This document shows positions 8,500-16,559 of a stretch of DNA of 64,000 nucleotides, in pieces. A program made the position numbers and the translations under genes. The stretch lies in assembly GCA_964451415.1 (NCBI GenBank), contig CAYVHU010000006.1, positions 62,001 through 126,000 on the forward strand, in the 5' to 3' direction. The notes under the pieces are model-generated. The model had not been told where the DNA came from. It saw only the letters and a program-made list of their open reading frames with translations, and did not search any database. The first letter of the stretch is position 1. Each line of letters opens with the position of its first letter. The DNA comes from CAYVHU01 sp964451415 (GTDB taxonomy: Bacteria > Pseudomonadota > Alphaproteobacteria > Rhodospirillales > Magnetovibrionaceae).

Positions 8500-10578
8500 A
8501 TGACGGAAAAAGACAATAACCATGACGACCCAGATTCAAGCGTCTATGTCGCGACATCGCGGGATGAACCGATTAAGACATCAACGAAAGATGTTCTTGA
8601 TCGCGGCCCTTTTATCCAGAGGCTTTGCCAAGCCTTAATTGATAGCAAAACCCAGAAAGCAACCGGGGTCGTCGTCGGTGTGACAGGGCCATGGGGTAGC
8701 GGAAAATCGTCAATACTTAATCTCGCTTATGAACACCTTGTTAAACAAGACGAACCCGCTGTGGTCGTTCGATTCAATCCGTGGCTAGTGTCCGGTCGCA
8801 ATGAGCTTATTGGACAGTTTTTTGCCGAATTCATTGGTGCGCTGAATAAAGATGAAGTACTAAAAAATAAAGCAAAAGAGCTCATAAAGAACCTCACTCC
8901 ATATGCTGCAGCCTTAACCCCGATTGCAAATCTACTATTACCATTCCTCGGCACAATAACTTCAAATTTAATCAAAGCTGCAAAAAAAGATAAAGGGTTG
9001 TCTTCACGACGCAATAAATTATTTAAAACATTGGAAAAAATTGATTTCCCAATTGTCGTGTTTATTGATGAATTGGACAGGGTTGAGGATAAGGAAATCA
9101 AGGCCGTTGCACAGCTTATCAGTTCCATTGGGAACTTTCCGAATGTGTCCTACTTGTTGGCCTTTGATGTTGAACGTGTTGCCGAAGCGCTGGGTGACAA
9201 GGATAAAGGCAAGGGGCAAGCCTATCTTGAGAAAATAGTTCAATTTCAAATCCCACTTCCAATCACTTTTGACGACGAATTGCGAAGACTATTCGAAGCG
9301 GAGATTGGGAAACTTTCAATCCTTCCTCAGGACTGGCAGAGTTCACCGGATTTCAACACCCTTATAGGGCTTTTGATCCCAGCCTTGATCAAGACACCAA
9401 GAGACGTAAAGCGTCTGGTCAGCGTGTTCAATATTTGGGCGAGAATGGTGGAAAACGAAGTGGACCTATTTGATGTTCTGGGTCTCGCCGCTTTACAGGT
9501 CAAGGCCCCGGACGTAGTGGATAAAATTCGGGCAGATCTAGATTCCTTTATTAAAGGCGTACGCGGTGGAGGTGGGCACGACCTGGAAAAGCCATCTAAA
9601 GAAAGAATATCAGGTCTTCTTGGAGAAAAGATTAAGGAGCATCTCAATGAAGCCGAATACGAGGCCGTGTCGAAAGTCTTGGTACATCTCCTTCCGTGTC
9701 TTGATGATGTATCAACGCAATACAAAGTGAACAACCGTATCCGGTATAGGACTCCTTTACTAACAGCGCTACGCTTAGGTCTTATTCCGGGCGATATTCC
9801 CACAAAAACGATTAAAGAATTTCTTTTACTGAATTCGAAAGATATAACGAAACGCCTCAAACATCAGTTAAAAAAGGGTAATTTTAAATCATTTTACGAC
9901 AAATTGTCGGTGGTTTATCTTTCATCTTCGAACATTAATCATATGAAATTCTGGAAGGGCGTGAGTGCGTTCTTGAAAAAGCCCGACAACGATTGGCTTA
10001 ACAAAAACCCCCCCATGTCAAAGATCGCCTTTGACTTTTGTCAGCTTTCTGAAAAGGCCATGAGAAATAATGAAGAGTTCCTGGGCCAGGCAAAAGATGT
10101 TTTTATGTCTTTACAGAAAGCTGGCGACATCACTCTTACCGCCTTCTTGTTGAACTATCACATAACTCAGCATGGACTGTTTGGACTGAGCAAACGCGGC
10201 GAGAACATCGTCTTCCTGACCGAAGAAGAGACGAACAAAGAGGTCCGTGATGCTGCTAAAAAATATCGTACGGCATATTTAGAAGGAAATTTCATTGCCG
10301 GGTGTTGGGGCCCAGAACCAATTCTCATAATGATCTATACAGGGGTTTGGGACGACGAATGCAAGAACCGTATGGAGGATTTGATTAAAGACGACAAGGG
10401 CCTGGATGGCTTTACGCTAATATTTTTTGGGGGATATTCACGTACAGAAAGGCCCACCATCGAGAAGATAGTCTCCTATGACAATTATATTGAACGGCTT
10501 CGCACGCGGGTTGTCGACCAAACGGATCAAGGGCCTCACGAAACCGTTCGTCAAGCAATCGAAAGGGCACTGGAATAG
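8500..10578 (+). CDS. KAP-family P-loop NTPase
   Basis: The 692-aa protein has Walker A GPWGSGKS at about 63-70 and Walker B VVFIDELDR at about 185-193. Between them lies a hydrophobic stretch (about 132-161), the placement of the membrane insert that marks KAP NTPases. The C-terminal 400 residues are charged and have no motif I recognise. The gene is visibly AT-richer and uses more AAA/ATT codons than its neighbours, which suggests horizontal acquisition. ATG 8500 is preferred; a TTG at 8470 would add ten residues. It has no partner gene. KAP proteins include PifA, the F-plasmid protein that excludes phage T7, so defence is one plausible role, but this is inference. Confidence 0.85.
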   Translation: MTEKDNNHDDPDSSVYVATSRDEPIKTSTKDVLDRGPFIQRLCQALIDSKTQKATGVVVGVTGPWGSGKSSILNLAYEHLVKQDEPAVVVRFNPWLVSGRNELIGQFFAEFIGALNKDEVLKNKAKELIKNLTPYAAALTPIANLLLPFLGTITSNLIKAAKKDKGLSSRRNKLFKTLEKIDFPIVVFIDELDRVEDKEIKAVAQLISSIGNFPNVSYLLAFDVERVAEALGDKDKGKGQAYLEKIVQFQIPLPITFDDELRRLFEAEIGKLSILPQDWQSSPDFNTLIGLLIPALIKTPRDVKRLVSVFNIWARMVENEVDLFDVLGLAALQVKAPDVVDKIRADLDSFIKGVRGGGGHDLEKPSKERISGLLGEKIKEHLNEAEYEAVSKVLVHLLPCLDDVSTQYKVNNRIRYRTPLLTALRLGLIPGDIPTKTIKEFLLLNSKDITKRLKHQLKKGNFKSFYDKLSVVYLSSSNINHMKFWKGVSAFLKKPDNDWLNKNPPMSKIAFDFCQLSEKAMRNNEEFLGQAKDVFMSLQKAGDITLTAFLLNYHITQHGLFGLSKRGENIVFLTEEETNKEVRDAAKKYRTAYLEGNFIAGCWGPEPILIMIYTGVWDDECKNRMEDLIKDDKGLDGFTLIFFGGYSRTERPTIEKIVSYDNYIERLRTRVVDQTDQGPHETVRQAIERALE

Positions 10579-10636
10579 ATCTTATAAAATAGGCAGCGCC
10601 TTCAAGATTAACCAACGTTTCTTGGGTGACTTCAGC

Positions 10637-11149
10637 TTACGAAGCCCTGGATGTGATCCGCCGCGACGTTTGCTGTTTTTCGACACGCACCATCTGGGGC
10701 GTCAACATCCAGCGCATGTACCAGCCCATGGCATCGGGCGTGCGTTCGAAGGCCATCACCGTGCCGGTTTTGACGTGAACCAACCCCGCATGGGGGTCCC
10801 CCGTCATCAACATCGACGCCGCAGCCCCCAAAAAGGGTTCATGTCCGCAGACGATGGCATCTTCATCCCAGCCCGAAGCTCGTCGGATAAACGCTCTCAC
10901 GTCGCCCCACGGTTGAATACCGTCGCATTCTTCAAGGTTGCAGCCTGGGGCCAGGGTATTGCGGAAAATCACCGCCGTCTGACGGGCGCGGCTTAAGGAA
11001 CTGTGGCAGAATCGTTCGATCCTGACATCACGCTGGGCCAAATGCTCGGCCATGGCCCTGATGTCGGAACGGCCACTTTGGTTCAGCTTCCGGTTGGCAT
11101 CATCAGAGCCATCTTCCGCTTTCCCGTGACGGACGAGATAAAGACGCAT
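10637..11149 (-). CDS. sixA: SixA-type phosphohistidine phosphatase, copy 1
   Basis: This 170-aa histidine-phosphatase-family protein begins MRLYLVRHGKAE, with the catalytic RHG at residues 7-9. The second conserved histidine is in the VCGHEPFLG motif near residue 100, and SLSRARQTA supplies a conserved arginine. SixA proteins remove phosphate from phosphohistidine in phosphorelay or phosphotransferase proteins. GGGGAGG about 7 nt upstream supports the start. A closely related second copy lies just upstream on the same strand, so these are tandem paralogues. The C-terminal tail (VEKQQTSRRITSRAS) is basic and longer than needed. The in vivo substrate is unknown. Confidence 0.88.
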   Translation of the reverse strand: MRLYLVRHGKAEDGSDDANRKLNQSGRSDIRAMAEHLAQRDVRIERFCHSSLSRARQTAVIFRNTLAPGCNLEECDGIQPWGDVRAFIRRASGWDEDAIVCGHEPFLGAAASMLMTGDPHAGLVHVKTGTVMAFERTPDAMGWYMRWMLTPQMVRVEKQQTSRRITSRAS

Positions 11150-11301
11150 AATAGCCTCCCCATGGTCCGCCCCTCACTCCGCCCTTCAAGAGCGTAGGCC
11201 GACCTTGTTTATCCCCCAACACCCTAGAAAGATAAGAGCGACAGCATAAGTTACAACATAAAATGTTACGTTGGTATGATTTTTCTCGCTCTGGATGTTT
11301 C

Positions 11302-11817
11302 TCATTGCCGCCACGTTTCTCCCGAATCGGTTTTGGGACCGCGCACCATGCGCGGCGTGAGCATCCAGCGTAGCGCCCACAGGGGCTTGCGATCCGAACC
11401 GGCGAGGCGGCGCTCGAACGCCATCACCGTGCCGGTCTTGACCTCCAACCGGGCGGCGTGCGCATCGCCGCACAAAAGCCTTGCCGCAACCATGCCCATA
11501 AAGGGCTCATGGCCGCAGACCATCACATCTTCATCCCAGCGCGCCGCCAGGTCGGTGAAAGCCTTGATGTCCCCCCAGGGTTCAATTCCCGGCAATTCCT
11601 TCAGCGGACAACTCGGGGATACGATGGCGCGTAAAACTTCCGCGCTCTGACGGGCTCGGGAAAGGGTGCTGTGATAACAAGATTCAATGCTAACGCCCTG
11701 ACGGGCAAGGTGGTTGGCCATGGCGGTGATATCGCTGCGCCCACGGGGGCTCAAGGGGCGGTCCTCTTGTTCCGCACCGATGACCGCCTTGCCATGGCGC
11801 ACCAAATAAAGTCGCAT
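11302..11817 (-). CDS. sixA: SixA-type phosphohistidine phosphatase, copy 2
   Basis: This 171-aa protein is a paralogue of the neighbouring 10637-11149 product. Both start MRLYLVRHGKA and share STLSRARQSA / SLSRARQTA, the VCGHEPFMG / VCGHEPFLG motif, a KTGTVMAFER block and a WMLTPxMVR ending. The RHG nucleophile motif is at residues 7-9. A strong AGGAGGG sits about 8 nt before the ATG at 11817, which fixes the start; an upstream in-frame ATG at 11844 is less likely. The gap to copy 1 is 152 bp and holds a short AACAT-AAA-ATGTT dyad, so copy 1 may have its own promoter. Different termini suggest the copies have begun to diverge. Confidence 0.88.
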   Translation of the reverse strand: MRLYLVRHGKAVIGAEQEDRPLSPRGRSDITAMANHLARQGVSIESCYHSTLSRARQSAEVLRAIVSPSCPLKELPGIEPWGDIKAFTDLAARWDEDVMVCGHEPFMGMVAARLLCGDAHAARLEVKTGTVMAFERRLAGSDRKPLWALRWMLTPRMVRGPKTDSGETWRQ

Positions 11818-11924
11818 TGAGGTACCCTCCTGCTCATCCGTCACACGTTATAGCAATGGTCTTCCTTACATCTCAAGCTCGCCTTGTCGCAACGACCTCT
11901 TTGAAGACATACGCCCCAAACTCA

Positions 11925-11950
11925 AAAGTCCCCGCCGTAGCGGGGACTTT
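11925..11950 (-). terminator. rho-independent terminator downstream of rne
   Basis: AAAGTCCCCG (11925-11934) and CGGGGACTTT (11941-11950) form a perfect 10-bp stem with a 6-nt loop. Read on the minus strand the stem is followed by a short T-rich tract, 29 bp after the rne stop codon. Confidence 0.75.
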
Positions 11951-11978
11951 GTCAACGATCTGTGCGGTAAGGAACCAT

Positions 11979-14390
11979 TCAACGCTCCAAATTCCACCAC
12001 CCTTTGCGTTTGGGTTTTTCGGTGGTGTCCGGCGAGCCGACCACCACGGTTTCGACACCCTGAACGGAGGGCAAAGGTGCCGGTTTTGGCGTGCTTTGCG
12101 ATACGGGTTCCACGGCGGGTTTGCCTTTATCTTGCACGGTCGCATTCTCAAGGGCTTGAACCGGCGCTTTTCCACTTTCGACGGGGGCACTGTCTTGCGA
12201 TGAAGCGGTGCCGACGTCTTGCGATGAAGCGGTGCCGGCAGGCTTCCTGCGGCGACGTGAACGACGGCGCTTTGGGGGGCTTTTTTCGTCGTCCCCCGCA
12301 ATGGCAGCTACGGTTTCGACGCTTGCTTCGGGCGCAACCGTTTCCACGCCTTCGCTCGGAGTCTCATTATCTTGCGCCGACACCGCACCTTGCACGTCGG
12401 TCTGTCCGGGCTCATTATTTTTGGTCTCTTCTTGTTGAACCGCATCGGCGTTCTTGCGCCGACGACGCCCCCCGCGGCGAGAACGGCGGCGGCGTTTCGG
12501 TTTGTCCTCTTCTGCGGCAACTTCGCCCTCACCGGCCGTTTCTTCGACGGCGGTATCATGCGGTTCTTGCGCCGTTTCAAGCACGACCTCATCACCTTCC
12601 CCACGCTTGCGTCCCCGACGGCGGCGGCGACGTTTGCTGCCGAGGTCGTCGGAGGTGTCGGTACGTGTGGTCGCCACCATTTCAGAAATGGTTTCCCCGT
12701 TCAGGTTTTTGGTGCGCTCCATATGCAGATCCGGCGGGATCAGACTGTCATCGTCCACCAAAACGACGGCCATCGCGTATTTGGCTTCCAGTTCCGCCAA
12801 GGCGTCGCGCTTATAGTTCAGAATATAAAGCGCCACCGCCGTCGGCACATGCACGGTCAATTCCTGAGCACGACGCTGGGCGCCTTCTTCGTCAATGGCC
12901 CGCAATACCACCAACGCGGTGCTTTCGGTTGAACGGCGAATGCCCGTTCCGCCACAATACGGGCACGGTTCCGACGAGGTCTCGATAAGGCTGGGCCGCA
13001 TGCGCTGACGTGACATTTCCAACAGGCCGAACGGGCTGATGCGACCGACTTGAATACGCGCCCGGTCATTCTTGAGCGCATCTTTCATGCGCCGTTCGAC
13101 CTGGGCATTGTTGCGGTTGACCTCCATATCGATAAAATCGATCACAATCAAGCCGGCCAAGTCGCGCAACCGCAACTGGCGTGCCACTTCGTCTGCGGCT
13201 TCCAGATTGGTCTTGAGCGCCGTCTCTTCGATGTTGCGCTCTTTGGTGGCGCGCCCGGAGTTCACGTCAATGGAAACCAGCGCTTCGGTCGGATTGATGA
13301 CGATATAGCCGCCCGAACGCAGATGGGCAATCGGGTTATGGATGGCGTCAAGCTGACCTTCGACGCCGAAATGACGAAAAATCGGCGCGTCGGCGCCTTT
13401 ATATTGTTTAACGCGACGCGCATGGCTGGGAATCAGCAGCTTCATAAAGTCCTTGGCGGCGCGATAGGCTTCTTCGCCTTCGACCTGGACATCTTCGATA
13501 TCGCGCGAATACAAATCACGAATGGTACGCCGCACGATATCGCCTTCCTCGTGCACCAGCGTCGGCGCGCTCGATTCCAGCGTCAGGTTACGCACCTGAT
13601 TCCACAGGCGGATCAAATATTCAAAATCGCGCTTGATTTCAGCCTTGGTGCGTCCAATCCCTGCGGTGCGCAAAATGACCGCCATGCCTTCGGGAACGTC
13701 CAAATCACTGAGAATGGCTTTCAGTTGCTTGCGTTCTGCGGGATTGGTGATTTTACGCGAAATCCCGCCGCCGCGCGCCGTGTTGGGCATGAGCACGCAA
13801 TAACGTCCCGCCAACGAAAGATAGGTTGTCAACGCCGCGCCTTTGTTGCCGCGTTCTTCCTTCACCACCTGGATCAACAAAACCTGACGGCGTTTGATGA
13901 CCTCTTGAATTTTGTAATGCTTGACCTGACGCGAAACGCGTTTATGGGTTTCTTCGATTTCCGCCACATCGTCGCCGCCCACGGTTTCCACCGTTTCGTC
14001 CGCGCCTCCGCCAGTCGCTTCCGCGGTCCCGTTTGAAACCTCATCGTCGGATACGACGGCCTCGGATTCAGCAGGTGTGGTCGTTTCTTCCGAAACGTCT
14101 TCAGCGGCACTTTGCACCGCAAGCGCTTCTTCACGATCGGAAACGGGAATTTGGTAGTAATCGGGATGGATTTCACTGAAGGCGAGAAAACCGTGGCGAT
14201 TGCCACCATAATCCACGAAAGCCGCCTGAAGCGACGGCTCCACGCGAACGACTTTGGCAAGATAAATATTGCCTTTCAGTTGTCTTCGGGATGAAACCTC
14301 TACATCAAAATTTTCAAGTTGATTTCCGTCGAGAAGCACGACCCGGGTTTCTTCCGGGTGTGTAGCATCGATAAGCATACGTTTGGTCAT
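11979..14390 (-). CDS. rne: ribonuclease E
   Basis: The 803-aa endoribonuclease is the scaffold of the RNA degradosome. It begins MTKRMLIDATHPEETRVV, with an S1 domain (about 35-190) interrupted by an acidic low-complexity insert (about 88-150), a known feature of alphaproteobacterial RNase E. The catalytic region has VSIDVNSGR and VIDFIDMEVNRN with the metal-binding aspartates. The zinc-link CPYCGGTG is near residue 475. The last 270 residues alternate Arg-rich (KRRRRSRRGGRRRR) and acidic stretches, giving an RNA- and partner-binding disordered tail that ends GWWNLER. The start at 14390 is chosen from the family N-terminus with GGAG upstream. A frame open to 14477 would run into the leader. 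It is followed by a hairpin terminator. Confidence 0.96.
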   Translation of the reverse strand: MTKRMLIDATHPEETRVVLLDGNQLENFDVEVSSRRQLKGNIYLAKVVRVEPSLQAAFVDYGGNRHGFLAFSEIHPDYYQIPVSDREEALAVQSAAEDVSEETTTPAESEAVVSDDEVSNGTAEATGGGADETVETVGGDDVAEIEETHKRVSRQVKHYKIQEVIKRRQVLLIQVVKEERGNKGAALTTYLSLAGRYCVLMPNTARGGGISRKITNPAERKQLKAILSDLDVPEGMAVILRTAGIGRTKAEIKRDFEYLIRLWNQVRNLTLESSAPTLVHEEGDIVRRTIRDLYSRDIEDVQVEGEEAYRAAKDFMKLLIPSHARRVKQYKGADAPIFRHFGVEGQLDAIHNPIAHLRSGGYIVINPTEALVSIDVNSGRATKERNIEETALKTNLEAADEVARQLRLRDLAGLIVIDFIDMEVNRNNAQVERRMKDALKNDRARIQVGRISPFGLLEMSRQRMRPSLIETSSEPCPYCGGTGIRRSTESTALVVLRAIDEEGAQRRAQELTVHVPTAVALYILNYKRDALAELEAKYAMAVVLVDDDSLIPPDLHMERTKNLNGETISEMVATTRTDTSDDLGSKRRRRRRGRKRGEGDEVVLETAQEPHDTAVEETAGEGEVAAEEDKPKRRRRSRRGGRRRRKNADAVQQEETKNNEPGQTDVQGAVSAQDNETPSEGVETVAPEASVETVAAIAGDDEKSPPKRRRSRRRRKPAGTASSQDVGTASSQDSAPVESGKAPVQALENATVQDKGKPAVEPVSQSTPKPAPLPSVQGVETVVVGSPDTTEKPKRKGWWNLER

Positions 14391-15100
14391 GGGAATAGGG
14401 ACTCCAGACGCACCCCCGCGCCCGCAAGGACGGGGCGATAAAAAGGGGTGCAGTGTTCTGATTGCCGCCATGCGCACGCACGCCTACGCCCACGCGCGTT
14501 CCTCCGGAAGCCACGACAAATGACGTGGCCGGGGAAACGATGCTGGACTTACGTTCGGCTTGCGCGGTGCTGGCAAGCATGGGTTGAAACTTTCATTCAA
14601 ATTTCAAGCTTCGAGAGCCGGGGGTATTTCCTGACAAAAGATTTCGGACACAGCCCCGTTTGGACATATCCCCGATCTTTATGCGAAAACCACACAGGCG
14701 CGGTAGCGGCGCTGACGCCGGACCTGCACCTTCCGCCTCCCACAAGCTTGTGGAAAACTCATTAAGGTCGCTGACACTCTGAAAACCCCAGCTTGGAAAC
14801 GCGCTCATAAAAAACCTGAGCGTTATCCGGAACCTGAGCTTCATCCAGAACCAATGACAATCATCATATTTTGCCAAACGACTTTGTTAAGATAACGGTA
14901 GTAAATACGTTTCACAATCGTCTTGTTGAATTATCTTATTTCTCGAAAGCTGGGAAATGGCCTGCACCCCGAAAAAACTGCATCTATTATCCCTCTTTTT
15001 AGCATGACGGTGTTGTGATGAGCGCGCCGATACTTTATGAGCTGCTGTGTGATTTTTTTTGGTTTACATCCATGAATGAGGCAACAGGCAAATCCCGCTC
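14391..15100. promoter_or_regulatory. 710-bp intergenic region: rne leader and amiC upstream region
   Basis: No convincing gene lies here. On the minus strand TTGTGA (14912-14917), 16 bp, TTATCT (14890-14895) makes a plausible rne promoter, giving a leader of about 490 nt. The leader's 3' end can fold: GCACCCC at 14410-14416 can pair with GGGGTGC at 14445-14451 around a second GC-rich hairpin, and GCCACG/CGTGGC frames the segment near 14512-14531. A long structured leader fits the known autoregulation of rne in enterobacteria, but a shared mechanism is inference. No clear amiC promoter or strong ribosome site was found. Confidence 0.5.
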
Positions 15101-16414
15101 ATGAGCATTGCTCGCATAAAACGCGGCGGTGTGCGCCTTATTGTGACGCTTGCTTTGGGGTGTGCGTTTCTGGGACCGCTCATACCGGCGAAAGCCGCTG
15201 GCGTACAGCCTCAAAATGGATCGTCCTCAAATACGCCACAAGTCACCGGTGTGCGGATCGGCGTCCATGGCATGCGTACGCGCATCGTGCTGGATCTGGA
15301 CCAAAAAGTGGCGTTCAACTACTTTACCCTGCCCGAGCCCTATCGCGTGGTGCTCAATCTGCCGGAAGTAGGCTGGAACCTGAACATCAAGACGCTCCCG
15401 AAAAAAAAAGGGCTGCTGAAACGCATGCGCTACGGTTTGTTCACACCGGGTGCATCGCGCATGGTGCTTGATGTCGGCGCCCCGGTTCGGGTTGATCGGT
15501 CTTTTATCATCAAACCCGCCTCCGGCACGCGATGGCGTCTGGTTCTGGATCTGGTCCCCACGACGAAAACAAAATTTCTTAAAACCCTGGCGGCGCAGCG
15601 TGTGCACGAACGCAAAAAACGCGAAGCGCTGGCGGCGGCATCCATCGCCCAGAATGCGCGACGACCCCTAAGACGCCCGTTGAGCACCCCCGCGACACGC
15701 CGCAAGGCCCCGCATTTCCACAAACACATCATCGCCATCGACCCCGGCCACGGTGGCGTGGATCCCGGTACCATCAGCCGCGATGGGACGCGCGAAAAAA
15801 ACATTACCCTGGCGCTGGGGCGCGCTTTGAAGCGCGCGTTGCAGGCCACGGGCCGCTACAAAGTCGTCATGACGCGCAACCGCGATATTTTCCTGCGCCT
15901 GCGCGATCGGGTCAAAGTGGCGCGTGAGGCGGGGGCGGAACTGTTTATTTCACTGCATGTGAACTCGGTATCGAACCATACGACTCGCGGACTTTCCATC
16001 TATACCTTGTCGGAGAAGGCCTCGGACAGAGAGGCGGCCAAGCTGGCGGCCAAGGAAAACAAATCCGACCTGATCGCAGGCATCGACTTAACGGCGGAAA
16101 GTCCAGACGTAACCAACATCTTGCTGGATTTGGCGCAACGCGAAACCATGAATCAATCAACTTTACTGGCCAAGGATCTGGTCCATACGTTGCGCCATCA
16201 GGTCAGGCTGTTGTCCAACACCCACCGTTTTGCCGGATTTGCGGTGCTGAAAGCGCCGGACATGCCGTCAGTTCTCGTGGAAGTGGGCTTTCTGTCCAAC
16301 CGCCGCGACGAACGCAACTTGTTAAATCCGACGTATCAGCGAAATTTGGCCCGCGCCATTGTGCGCGGCGTAGACCGCCATTTCGCCGGCATTGAAGAAG
16401 CCAGCGTCCGGTAA
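15101..16414 (+). CDS. amiC: N-acetylmuramoyl-L-alanine amidase, AmiC type
   Basis: The 437-aa protein carries a signal peptide (about 1-33), an AMIN domain (about 48-140) for placement at the septal cell wall, an Arg/Ala-rich linker, and a zinc amidase domain (about 207-430). The Zn-binding IDPGHGGVDPG motif and later FISLHVNS and VLVEVGFLSN motifs, with the catalytic glutamate in the last, are intact. It cuts the bond between MurNAc and the peptide stem in the periplasm during daughter-cell separation. It is followed on the same strand by PBP1A, a common alphaproteobacterial pairing of hydrolase and synthase. A 145-bp gap with a palindromic repeat separates the two, so co-transcription is uncertain. 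The start has no strong ribosome site. Confidence 0.93.
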   Translation: MSIARIKRGGVRLIVTLALGCAFLGPLIPAKAAGVQPQNGSSSNTPQVTGVRIGVHGMRTRIVLDLDQKVAFNYFTLPEPYRVVLNLPEVGWNLNIKTLPKKKGLLKRMRYGLFTPGASRMVLDVGAPVRVDRSFIIKPASGTRWRLVLDLVPTTKTKFLKTLAAQRVHERKKREALAAASIAQNARRPLRRPLSTPATRRKAPHFHKHIIAIDPGHGGVDPGTISRDGTREKNITLALGRALKRALQATGRYKVVMTRNRDIFLRLRDRVKVAREAGAELFISLHVNSVSNHTTRGLSIYTLSEKASDREAAKLAAKENKSDLIAGIDLTAESPDVTNILLDLAQRETMNQSTLLAKDLVHTLRHQVRLLSNTHRFAGFAVLKAPDMPSVLVEVGFLSNRRDERNLLNPTYQRNLARAIVRGVDRHFAGIEEASVR

Positions 16415-16430
16415 CGGCAAGTACCACAAC

Positions 16431-16468
16431 TTAGGGTCCAAACTCATTCAAATGAGTTTGGACCCTAA
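16431..16468. repeat. palindromic repeat element, copy 1 (perfect)
   Basis: TTAGGGTCCAAACTCATT (16431-16448) and its exact complement (16451-16468) flank a CA centre, a perfect 18-bp dyad 17 bp after amiC. There is no T-run on either side, so it is not a classical terminator. Related copies are at 20601-20646 and 55666-55692. Confidence 0.85.
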
Positions 16469-16559
16469 AACGCTGTCATGACAGAGCCATAATTTATCGC
16501 TACGGGTATTTTTTCTTAGAAAATAACTGTAGCTTGGCGCTTGTGATCAAGCGAAACAA

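Noticed and set aside
12077..12988. Long plus-strand open frames antisense to rne, iscS, hscA, the RND permease and icd
   Set aside because: These are byproducts of high GC and biased third positions of the real genes on the other strand. Translations are rich in Arg, His, Gly and Pro with no domain pattern.
14593..14877. Minus-strand 94-codon frame in the rne leader
   Set aside because: The sequence is not protein-like and it lies wholly in the predicted leader. A short upstream frame at 14314-14580 overlaps the rne start and is also probably spurious.
16431..16468. Copy 1 of the palindromic repeat as a classical terminator of amiC
   Set aside because: The stem is perfect but no T-run follows on either strand, and the same sequence recurs elsewhere in damaged form, which fits a repeat family better.
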